Below, one piece after another: positions 1 through 11,900 of a stretch of 64,000 nucleotides of DNA. This DNA is from Malus domestica (Eukaryota; Streptophyta; Magnoliopsida; Rosales; Rosaceae): positions 3,670,501 to 3,734,500 of the forward strand of contig NC_091675.1 in assembly GCF_042453785.1 (NCBI RefSeq). The letters run 5' to 3'. Each line of letters begins with the position of its first letter. The stretch's first letter is position 1. The notes under the pieces are model-generated. The model did no database searches and was not told where the DNA came from. It saw nothing but the letters and a program-made list of their open reading frames with translations. The translations under genes and the position numbers were made by a program.

Positions 1-374
1 TTTCGATTTCTGTTGGTATCTTTAACAGAATCTGTAAAAAAAATGTGCATTAGCGGAATAAATGACGCGAATAATTGAAGGGAAGTGATATTTACAATCT
101 TATTTTACTTTTTACCCATCTTTTTAATTTTCGATCCGACATCTTAATTTTTGATTGTCAGATCTGATGAACTGAAGAAGATGAACGAATAGAAATTATC
201 AAAAGTATATGAGAAGTAAAATAGGAGTGTATGGTCGGACCCGAATAATTGAATCATCGGACAACAAATTACACGACATCATATGAAGAACAGAATCGTA
301 GGTTTAGTTTGTCTCAACTACTACAAAATTTTGATTAGAAGAAAGGCTTTTGAAACAATGGTGAGTTAGATGTT
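1..374. other. AT-rich flank downstream of the NSUN5-like gene
   Basis: This stretch lies 3' of the minus-strand methyltransferase stop codon and probably contains its 3' untranslated region. I see no coding potential, repeat or RNA gene here. Confidence 0.4.
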
Positions 375-3300
375 TCAACAACAATGGCAATGACTGTGAA
401 TGTGTTTGGAATTATTACGCCACATCCGTTGCGCATGTGTCCACGTTTTAAACAGATTGAGATGAGGTACTGCATAATTTCTCTGCCTCTTCGAGGCTTC
501 GGTGGCGTCTCTGCCGGTTCCATTAGGCGCCTCCTGTTGGTTGCTGGAGCTCCTGGAAAACAGAGCGATGAAGAAGCCTTCTTTGTCCTCCTTCGGATCG
601 GTCCTAATCAAGCATTCGGCTGCAAGGGCAAGATAACGGCAGTGATTGAGACGCTATCTGAACATGTTGTCACATTTTGTCAAGATTTAAGGATGCTACT
701 TACCGCCCTCGATAACGGGGAGACCACGGCGGTGCCATTTCGGGAAGGGGGTTTCCAGTTGGAAACCATTGGATGCAGCAAGTGGTAGCACAGATTTAAC
801 GACATCTTCGTTTTCGACTTGGTTGACAGAGCATGTGCTGTAAACGACTCTCTCCACCTCCGGAACTGGCAAAAGCGGTACACACATCAATTCATATGAT
901 TGAAATAAATCGGATTATTAACGAATTGAACAAAGCAAGCAGTAGATAATTGGTATCTGAGCGACTACTGGATAGAAAGGATCAAGTTTTGGCCACGATT
1001 TTGGGATTCAGAAAACGTTTTTTTTCCCTCACATTTTTAGGTAAACAACTGATGGTAGAAACAAACTTACAAGATAAAGCATGAGCCAGTGCTTTTCTCT
1101 GAAAGGCGGCGAGCTTGTTAAGTCTTTCTGTGCTGGCAAAATCGGCACCCTGACCTACGTATTTTAAAAGAACATAGATGTTCGATCAATTCGTAACTCT
1201 GCACAAGCAGACTAATGATCTGGGAACGTTAAATAAGCTTCCTTGCATATTGAATAAGAGTTACGCACATCTTGCGACAGCGTAAATTTTTTTTTTTAAT
1301 TTTTTTGTTGGTCGGATATACCAGTAGAAATATCTAATTGGGTAAAATTCAGCAATTACAAGAAGCTATCTAAAGGGCACCTGGAGCAGAAGATGGGAGC
1401 AAATGATCTAATCTTGCAGAAGCAGTCCCAGATCCAGAGCAGGAAGGATCTAAAAGAATGGCCCGGACCTGTAACATTGAATTTTGTTGTAAGCATGAAG
1501 GGAATGTATTTGAAACATTGTAAAATGCGAGTTTGCAACCAAGAGGAGAAAAGTAACGACGGTTTGGAAGTTAAGTCTTCTAACCTTGGAAAATTGAGGA
1601 TCTTCAGGGTTTAAGTCTAAGAAATCTCCATGCACAACCTTAATATCTAAGCCCAAGTTAAGTCAAATGGCTTATTATGATACGTTAATGCTACAATAGC
1701 ACAAGATATGATCAGCGACCGGCATAATCTAAACATTATAAACATAAACATAACGATGTATCATATTTCAGATTACTCGTTAGATTGCCGTAGTTCCACT
1801 ACTTTCAAGGAAAAGAGAACAAACAGAAAGTAAACGGAAAGATGAAGGCAGAAGGATACTAGAAGCACCAGAAAGTCTGATAGTCTCTTTTAAACGTTTA
1901 ACCCTTTCTTCATTCAGTTCACATGCTATCACTTTTCCCTCTCCTCTCATAAGAGCTGCAAGGTGCACAGTTTTGTTTCCAGGAGCCGAGCATGCATCAA
2001 GAACCTTCAAAGGAAATCATATTTAATTGGCGTAAACTGTGGTATAATCTTAAAACCAAAACTCAATACAACTGACGCAAAACATTAACCCAACTTAAGT
2101 TCATAATAATTAGCGATGTACAAACTTTACCGACCTCCCATCCTGGTTTCGGAGCAAGGGCTGCAGCCACCATAGAGCTTGCCTTTCCCTGTTAAAGAAA
2201 TGGTTAAAACATAACTCATCCAGATAAAAGATAAATGGATCCTTCACGATTTAGACAATTTTCTACATCATCCTTCAACAAGGTTGGTTGAAATTTTAAG
2301 AGGAAAGTACTAATAACAATATTAGATAATTCTTACTTGCATAAAAATACTTCCATCCTTTATTAGAGGATGATCGTGAAGATCACTACCCGGTGGAAGA
2401 ATCAACAAGTCAGGAACCAGGTCATCCTTTTGAACCTATGTAAGAAAAAAACTGTCTCAGTAACACGGCAAAGAAACTACAGAATACAAACGCATAACAA
2501 AGCACACAACACATTCTTTCTCAATGTTCAAAATTGGTCTTTGCAACACATTCATTTGATATTAGGTTATCGGCAATTGTTGCGGCTTCACATGTTTAAT
2601 TCAGTAGAGATAGCCTAGTCTGATGTTTCACCCATTCCACCATAAGATTACCTCTAAATTTTGTGATGTACACTTGAACGTAATTACATTCTTACAAAAC
2701 ATTAACGACAAAGTTTGAGGAAATACCTGAAATTGCTTCTTTAATTCGAGTAAGGCAGTGTCAACATCCATTTTCAGAGTATTTACTCGAACATGACGAG
2801 GTATTGAGATATCTGCAACACGACAATGATGTTAGAACGAAAGGTAACATCAGTCCGCATCCTAACAGTTTAAGATTTCCCTTGGATTCTATGAAATGAA
2901 CATTGCAAAGCATTCTGTTTCTACCAATTCCACTATGGTAGTATACAATTGAAGAGATGGAATAACAGGATGAAACTAAAAACACTGTAAAATCACACAC
3001 CGGGAATTTCATAAAGAGCTATCAAGTCTTCAACTTTCTTCACTTTTTTCTTCACCAAAAGCCGAGCCAGAGCGGACTGCAGAGCTTCTTGGCGACGCAT
3101 GAGATACTTCTCCGCATCACCTATTGCAGATGAACTCACCTGTATATAAATTTAAAGGAAACTCATGAAAAAGGCTTCAAAACTTTGAGTTTTAACGATA
3201 AGAACAAAATAAAGGGTAAAATGAATAGTAACAAGATTGCTTTTATAGTATAAAAATATGATTTTTCGTTAAAATAAACAGTATCAGAAGCTTTTCGTTA

Positions 3301-3932
3301 ATTCAAATTTCACCTCAAAAATTGACCACAGTCACAAAATTAGGGGCAGAAAATCAAATGCTGTTTCAAGTTCATAACGAATATTACCTGACCGAAAAGG
3401 ATGTCGTAGGTGACTATGTAAACCAACTCATCTTGCTTCTGCAACATCAGAATTAAGCAATTCAGTGCCTGAGAGTTCAAATTGCTTGTTATTATGAATA
3501 AAAAAGAAGACGTTTTGATACCTTCCACTTGCTATTCAGTACTTCGGCAGCATTCAAGACCTCTTGGATAATCTGAAGATCTGAAATCAGCAGGAAAATC
3601 AAATTTTCTCGGCAGCCAAACAGAAAGTAAGCCAATAAAAAATAACTTCACTTTGCATTTCTGAATGCGGTGAGAGTTGTAAACTTACATTTTAGGGTTT
3701 GGCAAACCAAAGCGAAAGTGCCTTTCTTGTTCCTGACTGAGGGACTGTAAACGAGCGACTTGATGGTGCCGACGGACCGCTTCTTGGCGTCGCCTTGGAG
3801 GACGAGCTTCAATACCTTCGCAGCCTCTCTCCGGGAGAAGTAAGCCGACCTCTCCATGTTTAAACGACGCCGGTTTTCTGACTTATCGGCGGCTGCAGGC
3901 GGCGGGCCGGCTTTGTGCTTTAGGCGCGCCAT
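375..3932 (-). CDS. NSUN5: NSUN5-type 25S/28S rRNA cytosine-C5 methyltransferase (NOP2/Sun family)
   Basis: This gene encodes an SAM-dependent m5C methyltransferase that in its family modifies large-subunit rRNA in the nucleolus. The start at 3932 opens MARLKHKAGPPP, and the N-terminal block SAYFSRREAAKVLKLVLQGD is typical of plant NSUN5. I can follow about 13 exons with GT-AG borders: 3932-3689, 3580-3522, 3438-3388, about 3138-3001, 2812-2727, 2435-2337, 2190-2137, 2006-1863, 1650-1585, 1471-1384, 1160-1070, 862-705 and 619-375. The SAM site VLDACSAPGNKT (exon 8), motif IV DPSCSGSG (exon 10) and motif VI STCS (exon 12) supply the two family cysteines. The C-terminal block IRTDPKEDKEGFFIALF is conserved in the family; the last residues are rich in His and Cys. 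The gene looks intact. One intron (about 3151-3301) carries a MITE-like repeat. Small exon borders are read by eye and may be off by a few bases. Confidence 0.9.
3151..3301. repeat. MITE-like dispersed repeat, copy 1 (intron of NSUN5-like gene)
   Basis: An AT-rich unit of about 150 bp containing the blocks AACTTTGAGTTTT, AACAAAATAAAGGGTAAA and ATATGATTTTTCGTTAAAAT. The same blocks recur in the same order at 13295-13438, 42051-42204, 43145-43291 and 50917-51069. The ends pair loosely as inverted repeats (TAAYGAAAAG at both ends), which suggests a MITE. No clear target duplication was identified. Confidence 0.6.
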
Positions 3933-3949
3933 CGCTCACGGTAAGAGCA

Positions 3950-4418
3950 CACACAGAAAGGGGCGGTAGGAAACCACTGCATATATGTAACCCTTCTGCA
4001 AACGACGTCGCTTGTTTAGAAAGGGTAAACTTGTAGGGGCAAGTTTGTAATAAACTTTTATAGAATAGGGCTTAGTAGTCCTTTACACACCCACGGACCA
4101 AAAATATGATTTTTTATAGAACTTTTCAGCCCGTCGGACATGGAGCGAAACTCTCACATGTCGTAAAAAAAAAATTCAAGTGTTTGTCCAATTAAAAAAG
4201 AGATTGTTTTGTTTCATCTTATGTTAGGACATATTGAAATATCTCTTCAAAAATAACCCGACGGGGGCTCTAGGATGCGATGAAACACTGATAGCGAAGG
4301 CTGTCGCTAAGATCAGTCATTAAGTCATTATTGATGTCTCCTATTGGATTTCTTTGTTAGTTGTGGTATTTTATTTAGTTTCTAGAAAAAATGTTGGCGA
4401 ACTCATTACATTGCCATG
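3950..4418. other. Intergenic sequence upstream of NSUN5-like gene
   Basis: Probably the promoter of the minus-strand methyltransferase gene at its left end. No coding sequence, tRNA or strong motif seen. Confidence 0.35.
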
Positions 4419-4486
4419 GTTTAGGGTTAGGGTTTAGAGTTAGGTTAGGGTTTAGGGTTTCAGGTTTAGGGTTTAGTGTTTAGGGA
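4419..4486. repeat. Interstitial telomeric repeat (TTTAGGG-type, degenerate)
   Basis: About 68 bp made almost entirely of perfect and slightly changed units of the plant telomere heptamer TTTAGGG (variants TTAGGG, TTTAGAG, TTTAGTG). It lies about 125 bp left of the CDC48C-like relic. Such tracts occur as telo-box clusters in promoters of growth genes or as scars of break repair; the sequence alone does not decide between these. Confidence 0.85.
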
Positions 4487-4611
4487 CTACGGACAAACAT
4501 GAGTGTCTTGTCCTGGGGTGTCTAATATTTCATAGTTTTCATGTACGAAGTGTCCCTCAAATTGTAGCTTTGTAGCTTTTCTAATGTGTTTTTCCGCTCA
4601 ATTATTGGCAG

Positions 4612-5159
4612 GTGGATGCTTTGACAACAAAGCGGGGTGACAACGAAGGGGGAGGCGTTAATGAGCGGCTAGTAAACCAGGTAATGCAATCTCGAACCAA
4701 TTCATGCTCGTCAAGACACGATGCACACGCTCGATCGTATATTGCTCATTTGTGGATAAAGTGAACTCACTCACCGTCTACAGTCGCAGTGGCTTGTAGA
4801 GTTAGATGGTGGAAACGAGAGACGGGGTGTGTTTGTTATCTGTGCCACTAATAGGTACAACCAATTGTTCATACGTTTTCAGTTTCTATGATCCTGAATC
4901 AATGATTACCAATATGCAGGTTCTACAAATTGTTATATGTTTTGGCAGACCTGATATGTATCTTGCACTGCCAGTTTGTCCATGAAAAATCTATTACTCT
5001 ATGTAATAATCCTGCTAAGTTAATAAAGCTGCTATGGCTGCTCTAAAAGAGAAACAGTTACCTAAAGATAGCCGAATCAGCGGATTTCCGTGGATTATAA
5101 AACAAACTCACTTTCAGCAAGAACAGCTTGAAATCGGACTGTGTAACAGTCAAGGTTGA
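4612..5159 (+). pseudogene. Relic of a CDC48C-type AAA ATPase (C-terminal exons only)
   Basis: Exon-like pieces of a Cdc48/p97-family ATPase survive with their splice sites. Segment 4612-4680 reads VDALTTKRGDNEGGGVNERL plus VNQ, the stretch just after Walker B. Segment 4790-4854 reads VELDGGNERRGVFVICATN, the sensor-1 region. A short segment from 4949 starts PDM and soon meets a stop. Segment about 5020-5159 reads NKAAMAALKEKQL and then IIKQTHFQQ, matching the C-terminal lid of plant CDC48C. Walker A and all earlier exons are missing, and the segment between sensor 1 and the lid is deleted. The piece is therefore a truncated duplicate that is not expected to give a working ATPase. Assignment to CDC48C rather than another AAA member is from memory of the family. 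Confidence 0.7.
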
Positions 5160-7259
5160 TAAGTTTATTCACACATGCTTAGTACCTACCCGTTAACAAA
5201 CAATCGTTTCTTACTTTGATTCCCATAGAGCGGCTTATTCGATATAGTTTTTCATTGCTTGTCCGGAGCAGCAAACTAGGTTCTACTGGAAATTTGGAGA
5301 GGGCCTCGAAGCACGAAGATGAAGCACAAATATGTTACACACACACGAGTTTGTTGCAGATGCCCACTGCAGACCATAACGATAGCAGAAATTGTTGGAG
5401 AACAGGAGAAGGGCGAATTTTGTCGGGAACTCTGAAGTGTATACCTTTCTGTCCGCAGTCTACGATGTTGCAGGCTGCTTCCTCGAAAAAAAGGGTTGTG
5501 TTTGTTGGACTTGAGTGATTGGTCAGATAATTACTATTAGCGTTCTGAAAAAGTCATTTTACAATCATTATCTTCTTTTTTTTAATTTTTCTAACTAAGA
5601 AAGATTGCGTGTTTTTAATTTTTCATTTCGTGATTGGTTGCGCTAAATCTCGCCATTAATTTTTTCTAGAAAGAAATTGGTATCAAAAGTTTTGGTTAAT
5701 TTGTATAAAAACAAGATAAAGAATTTATCTTTCAAAGTTATTGCTTAGCTACCCAACTTGATATTGATGTCATGATAATATGACAGTTATTCAGTGGACC
5801 CTTTGACATTGCCTCTGGAAGTTACTCACATACTTCCCAGGTTAATCCTTTCATTAAATGGCTGCCTAATTTTTGATGTCTGTCTAACATCAACTTTGAA
5901 CAAAATTTTGATGCGCTGAGACTAAATGGTCCATAATTTTTGTCAACGTTATTGTTGGATGTGACGAGTTCACACTTTCCATTTTAAGTATCGTATAAGA
6001 TGCGGCGTGCTCCATACATTAATGTATAGAAGAAAGGTCGAGGAAACTTACTTGTACCTTGTAAGGGGTAAATTTTTAAATTTGGACTATCAAAATGTGT
6101 GGTCGTCCGGATCTAGACACAAAAGCACCCTCTTATTTCAACCGCATCCACTAGAGATTATATCCTCCGGACCAATTACAGCAGTATATTTGGTCAAGCT
6201 TTTTCATCTGGTCAAGTTCTTGCTTCATTCTTTTTAGGTTGTGTACGGAGCCCATGTGCACATCAAATCACAGAGGCAACAGTATGTGCAACGCCAACGT
6301 AAGGAGAGGGGTAATGCTTTTCACATTTTAGTACGACTGCGAAATTAAATGAAACTAGTGGAACATAACATGCCAAACATTGAGTTCATTTTCATGTGCA
6401 TGATATGTTGTGTTAATTGGTTATATAGTTGTGTGGGACATGTAACATGAAATATTAAATCATTCTTGTACTTTTGGGCTTTTAGATAGCCGAAAACGCT
6501 TTGTAGCAGTACAATTATTTTATACATAAGCATTTGTCCGACCATGTGATTATTCAACCACACACATAGAGTACCTAAATTCCCTATCTGTAAGTTTCTT
6601 ATGTAAGGTACCTTATACGAGGGTCTAAACAAAACAACCCTCCCTCCAAGATAAGGATGGTACTTAATACGTTAGACCAATGACTCGGTCCCATAATATC
6701 GTATGTGGTGCACTGACTGCATCAAGTCACCATCACAATTGACTTGTATTAATATTATTCGTTTCCTTGTTATTATTATTATTTATTTTTCTCAAGTGTG
6801 AAGGATTGGGATTGGTCTAAACACGGGACCTTTCAAGTTACAAAGTCTTCCCCCAAGTCCTCCTTTGGCATGTTCCACACACTATACTGTCCTCACTGCA
6901 TCTTTCATGGATTTTATTTCAAGTATTTTTTATTTTTAGTATATTTCGAAAGTATTCTATATTCTTATGTTTTTAAACAGTTATAACTTTAGTCAAATAT
7001 ACAATTAAAAAAATTACGATTAAAAATACTGTTCAAATAAAATACTTTACAGCATCATAGAATTTTCGTTCGTTTCAACTTAATAAATGTATGTCACTGT
7101 CTACGTGGCACTCCTACTTAGCATCAGCTTTGAAGCTTCCTTTCATTGCAAAGGAAGGTCACAGTGAAACCTCCTGCTCCTCCTTTTCGAACCAGGGAGA
7201 GATATCATATATTTAGGTCATGCTCAACGTTCAGTTTGGTCATACTTTTTGATACCTAA
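5160..7259. other. Long intergenic region between CDC48C relic and WRKY gene
   Basis: AT-rich DNA with no recognisable gene. The first 400 bases hold a 100-codon open frame (5216-5518) without family features, perhaps old 3' sequence of the CDC48C relic. The last few hundred bases are the WRKY promoter, with a single W-box-like TTGACT at about 6739 and an AT-rich TATA-like run near 7206. Confidence 0.35.
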
Positions 7260-8116
7260 ATGTCTGGTGGCAACTTCAGGTCAGTAGAGTCACCTGAGAC
7301 TAACGACTTTTCCAACAACTCGAATTTTGAGTTTTCGGAGTACTTGATGATCGGCGAGTGGCTCGATGAAGATCCGAGTTCCGTGGCTTCGGAGTTATCT
7401 GTCCAGAATTCGGGTTTTCGAGCAAATGAAGCTGATGACTCTGGTGCAGGGAGCAGCCAACATGGATTGTCTACTAGCAGTAAGCATATAATCAATTATC
7501 CACTCACATACATATATTTGTTCTAATGCATTTCTAGCTCCAATTGTATTTCTTGTTTTTTTTTAACTTCTTTTTTTTTTTTTTTTTTTTGTGTGTGTGT
7601 CTTAGGAGGAGAGAGTGGAAGCAGCCGGGAGAGGCAGGAAACTAGAGAGAGAGTTGCATTCAAAACAAAATCAGAGGTTGAAATATTGGATGATGGGTTC
7701 AAGTGGAGGAAGTATGGTAAAAAGGTGGTGAAAAACAGCCCTCATCCAAGGTAAAAGAAAACATATAGAGTAAAAGTACAATTAACGGAATCAAATACAA
7801 ATGTGTTCCTTTCCTTTTACAAAGTTACAAACGATAATTTTAACTACTCTAATCTATTGGAAGGGATTCAAACTCACATGTAAAACGACGGGCACACTGC
7901 TCTGGTTGACTTGTCTGACCTACATATGCGATTTAGATGTAACGTTTAGCGATGTTTAGACGTATTTGATCTGATAATGATATATTTGATTGCAGGAATT
8001 ACTACAAGTGCTCAGTTGAAGGGTGCCTTGTGAAAAAGAGAGTTGAAAGAGATAGAGAGGATCCAAGGTTTGTAATTACAACTTATGAGGGTGTCCATAA
8101 CCATCCAGGCCTCTAA
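7260..8116 (+). CDS. WRKY50: WRKY50/51-type transcription factor (group IIc, WRKYGKK variant)
   Basis: A small nuclear DNA-binding factor of the WRKY50/51 clade, which in Arabidopsis acts in salicylate and jasmonate defence signalling. Three exons, 7260-7479, 7606-7750 and 7996-8116, join in frame to 161 residues. The N-terminal half is acidic and Ser-rich ([16 protein letters not shown]...). The WRKY domain covers about residues 95-158: [20 protein letters not shown], then YGKK in place of YGQK, followed by the C2H2 zinc ligands in [10 protein letters not shown] and HNHPG. The last intron splits the domain at the conserved Pro-Arg site (PR intron), as expected for group II. The GKK variant is normal for this clade and is known to change W-box preference. 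The protein ends two residues after the zinc finger. Confidence 0.93.
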
Positions 8117-8387
8117 TTTTTTAGCATTTTTAGAGTTTTGAGGGATGAGACTTCTCAGGATGTTAAATGCAGTCTATTTCGTTGACAACGCCTGAAGTAA
8201 TGGGACTTGTAATTCAATAACACTTTAGGCACAAAAAGGTTTTTTTTTCCCAAATGTTTGTTCGCGTAGTGGAGTGAACAAAGACTGCCATATGTTTCAT
8301 GGAGCCAATATGTACTAAAGTTATGGCTATAAATTTCTTGTGCAAAATATCCATACTTTCTCAATTGACGGATTTTGTATCTGTAAC

Positions 8388-8533
8388 ATGTACCACATTT
8401 TGGTATTAACGCGTTAGCTATTAGTGTTAAAAACATCATGTCAATAGTCTTTTTTTTAATATGTACCACATTTTGGTATTAACGCGTTAGCTATTAGTGT
8501 TAAAAACATCATATCAATAATTTTTTTTTTAAT
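8388..8533. repeat. Tandem duplication, two 73-bp units
   Basis: The unit beginning ATGTACCACATTTTGGTATT occurs at 8388 and again at 8461, exactly 73 bp apart, with only a few differences. It includes the block TTAACGCGTTAGC. It lies about 270 bp downstream of the WRKY stop codon. Confidence 0.85.
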
Positions 8534-8902
8534 AAAGAGCGAACATCCTGTCCTGAGTTGTGTCATGGACATCAAGAAAGCAGATACCAACTAAATGTTT
8601 CCGGTAATCAGTCAAACTAACAGTCAACGGCACACAGGGGCGTAATCCTGAGTTCGGATTCCGCTCCCAATTAAGATTGGTCAAAAGTAAAATATCGCTT
8701 GTATAAAGGAAAACTCGTCAAAATATCAACAGCAGCATTTATTCAATGAACAAAGAAATCAAAGCAAGAAGTTTCAGATTTGAAGTCTAATACAACAGAA
8801 TCTATCAAACGCATAAAAACCTGTACGCAAAATGGCCCGCTTAACATCTCTATTCTCACTCTACAAACAAAAGAATCTGTACTAGGAAAGCACATCTATA
8901 TA
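8534..8902. other. Convergent 3' region between WRKY and PMI1-related genes
   Basis: Sequence between two convergent genes, probably holding the 3' untranslated region of the PMI1-related gene on its right side. No gene recognised. Confidence 0.35.
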
Positions 8903-11900
8903 TTACATGTTTACGTGTGGTTTGATGCTTTCATTCGGAAATATAACATTCGGGTTTCGAACGTGTGGAGCAATCGAATCTTTCCAGGTATATCCCGTTC
9001 CTTGGAAATGAGAGGAAATGCTCCACAAAAAATCTCTATGCTTCTTTGCTGAAACCAGTGTGGATGATCTTACAAGGGCTTTCGAGTTTGAAAGTGGAAA
9101 ACTAGTGGTCTTACCCATGCCAGTGCCAAGCAACCATCGGGAGCCAGACTGCAGTTGCGTTGTGGTGCCCCAGAGCAGCCTCTTGCCTGGTGTAGTATCC
9201 ACTCCTGACAGGTGGACGTCGATGATTTTAAACTGAGGGTTCCATCCTTCATCTCCTTCATTCGTCTCCCCTTTAATCTTGTCGCCATACTCCTCAAACA
9301 CTGGCTCATCGAGTACGTTCTCTTTGCTATCGTTTAACGGCACACTTGACACTTTTGGCTTTAAATTGGCTAAAGCTCTCTCCACTTGAATTAGAGCAAG
9401 CATTGGAACGCCCACTGGTTCATAGTTTCGAAAGGGATCTCTAAGCTGCACCATGAGAGCAATTGTGAGGTTGTCCCCCAAAAGTCCACACTTCCGGCCA
9501 GATAAATCACTGCAGTTCGTATCTTGTGTCAAATTTCCATCGATCAAATCTGTGTACTTGGCATGATGGGCAGCAAGGATTTTCAACATTCGATCTCTGC
9601 TGTGATCTTCATCATTAATGATTGTAGCATCTAGCCTCAACCATTCGTCCAGTGATAAAGAGAGAGCCAATAATCCCTTAGCATCATCAACATGATCTCC
9701 AAAACCGCACAGTTGCAGACCTCCAGACTCGGGATATATACTTGAAGGTGCGTCTCCACCTGACATGCGGGCCTGGATTCTTAACCCTTCCAGTGAGAAA
9801 GCTTCAATTTTTTTCATAGCCAAAGGAGCAAGATATTCTAGAGATACATAATCTGACCCCATATCACTACCTCCTAATTCGGAGGAACTCAGGTTATTAC
9901 AACTCCAACTAGAAGGACATCCTTCATCCTGCCTCCCGCCATATAAAATCTGCTCAAACCTGAAACAAAAACGAGAAGTAAGCCAACAAATAGAGAAATA
10001 TTTCAAATCACAATACTTCAGATATAAATGTAGTTGTTGTGCTCACAACCTTTCAAACCCCACTATGTTTGGCGCCGCAGCTGCTGCCTCCCAAGCTACT
10101 TGTTGTATTGTCTTTCCCGTAATATCTTCCAAAGGCATTAGTTTATTCACCCACTCATGCAGCGTATCTCCAACCAATGTCAGATGCTGCATTATCTCGA
10201 TAACATCATAACCCATTATTGCTGGTATAACAACGGGATTAGAAATTTGAATGACCAAGTTCCCACCATTTTTAGCATTTCTGAAAAGTGAAGGATTCAT
10301 AGACTGCAAAATGCCTCCACCCTTCAACCGAACATAAGAACCAAAGTCTTCTCCAAGTGGAGGTAAGAGTGGCTCTTCAAGGGGGAGCTCAATTGGACTA
10401 CCGAATCCACCAGAGAAGGTACAAGGAGAATTCCGAAAGTCTTTTTCATTTAATCCCCATTCTCGCATCAAAGCTTCAGTCTCCAAGCCTTCAAGAATTT
10501 TGGCCTTCCTTCTCCTTAATAGCTCACTTTCTTTCTTGTGCTCTTCTTCAGCAGCTTCAATAATCAACAACAAATCAGAATTCTCATAACAATCACCAGA
10601 ATCAGAACCTGGTGAAACACAGGATCCAATTTCAGGCTGCTCTTCCTTCCAATCAAAACCGAAAAATAAGTTTCCTGAACCCAGAGCCTCATTTTCAAAC
10701 TCTCTTAAAAGACGTTCTCTAGGAGACTCGGCATCACTATCAGAACTCATGCTACAGTCCATACCAAGGATGCTTAAGAAATCACTTGACACGGATTCAG
10801 TAACATCGTCCAAGCTAAGTGATTTTTTACCTGTCTTACTTGCTTTGTAAGTCGACCTAAGCTCCTTGTGGTTTCTTTCCTCAAGAAACTCTCCTGAAGA
10901 AAATGGAGGATCCAAATCTACTCTTTCTGAAATCAATTGTATATGAGTTGCAGACTCCACCTCACCCATGGCCGATCCCTTGATGCATATGCTATCTTGT
11001 TCATGTTTGCTGTCATCCACCACAACCTGGTCCACATAACTATCATGGACTTCCTTTGGAATAACCATAGTCTTCTCCTCGAGGTTCATGTCATAATCGT
11101 TAATGATCTCATCTAAATAAATGATTTCAACTGCTGACTCATTATTAGCATGACCAGGAACTTGATCAGATTGCAACTCTTCCTTCTCAGACATTTCTGT
11201 CCCCACTTCTACAATGGTAAATTCAGTATCATCATCTTCACACTCTTCAATTCCTTTAGCAAACGGAAAGTCTATATCAGTCTTAGGTCCAAGTGGTGGC
11301 ACATGTTCACAATCTGACTCTGTTACACTACTCAACCTGGTCTCATCAAATGTCTGACATAAGAAATTAATTGACTTGGAGAGCTCCAACCCTCCATTCA
11401 GCAATACTTCGCGACAAATCTTCAAATCAAGAGACTGAGATGAGAAGGCAGGCCTGGGAGTTACATTACATGGCACACTCCCAACTCGCCGAAGCATCGT
11501 AGCTCCACCATCAAATGAACTTGACCCTCTTGGCCTCGTGTTCGTAAGCTCAGGAACATTTGGATTATCCCTCACACTAACTAACTTATGCTGCATCACC
11601 GAAAATCCTAAACTAACATTTAGATTAGCCCCTCTAGCCTTGCCTGAAAGGTTAAAGCTTGTTGTCCATTTACCATAACTTTTTCCCCCCTCCAGCTCCT
11701 CAAAAGTAAGCGGCAACAGCCTCGTAAGATCAACCCAGTGGTTCCCAATGTCAAGCCCTGGCGCCCCACTCAAAGAAACATAAATCAACGAAAGCTTCTC
11801 CTCATACTTAACCGAATGGTTAGCGCCATTTCTACTTCCATACACAGAACACCTATGCATCAAGGTTTCATCAAACTCAGCTACGCCCTCCACAACCTTC

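Noticed and set aside
384-788. A 134-codon plus-strand frame over the end of the NSUN5-like gene
   Set aside because: It is the antisense shadow of conserved methyltransferase exons.
5216-5518. A 100-codon plus-strand frame downstream of the CDC48C relic
   Set aside because: No family features and no continuity with the relic; could be former untranslated sequence.
6739-6744. A single W-box TTGACT upstream of the WRKY gene as an autoregulatory site
   Set aside because: One isolated six-base match about 500 bp upstream is expected by chance.
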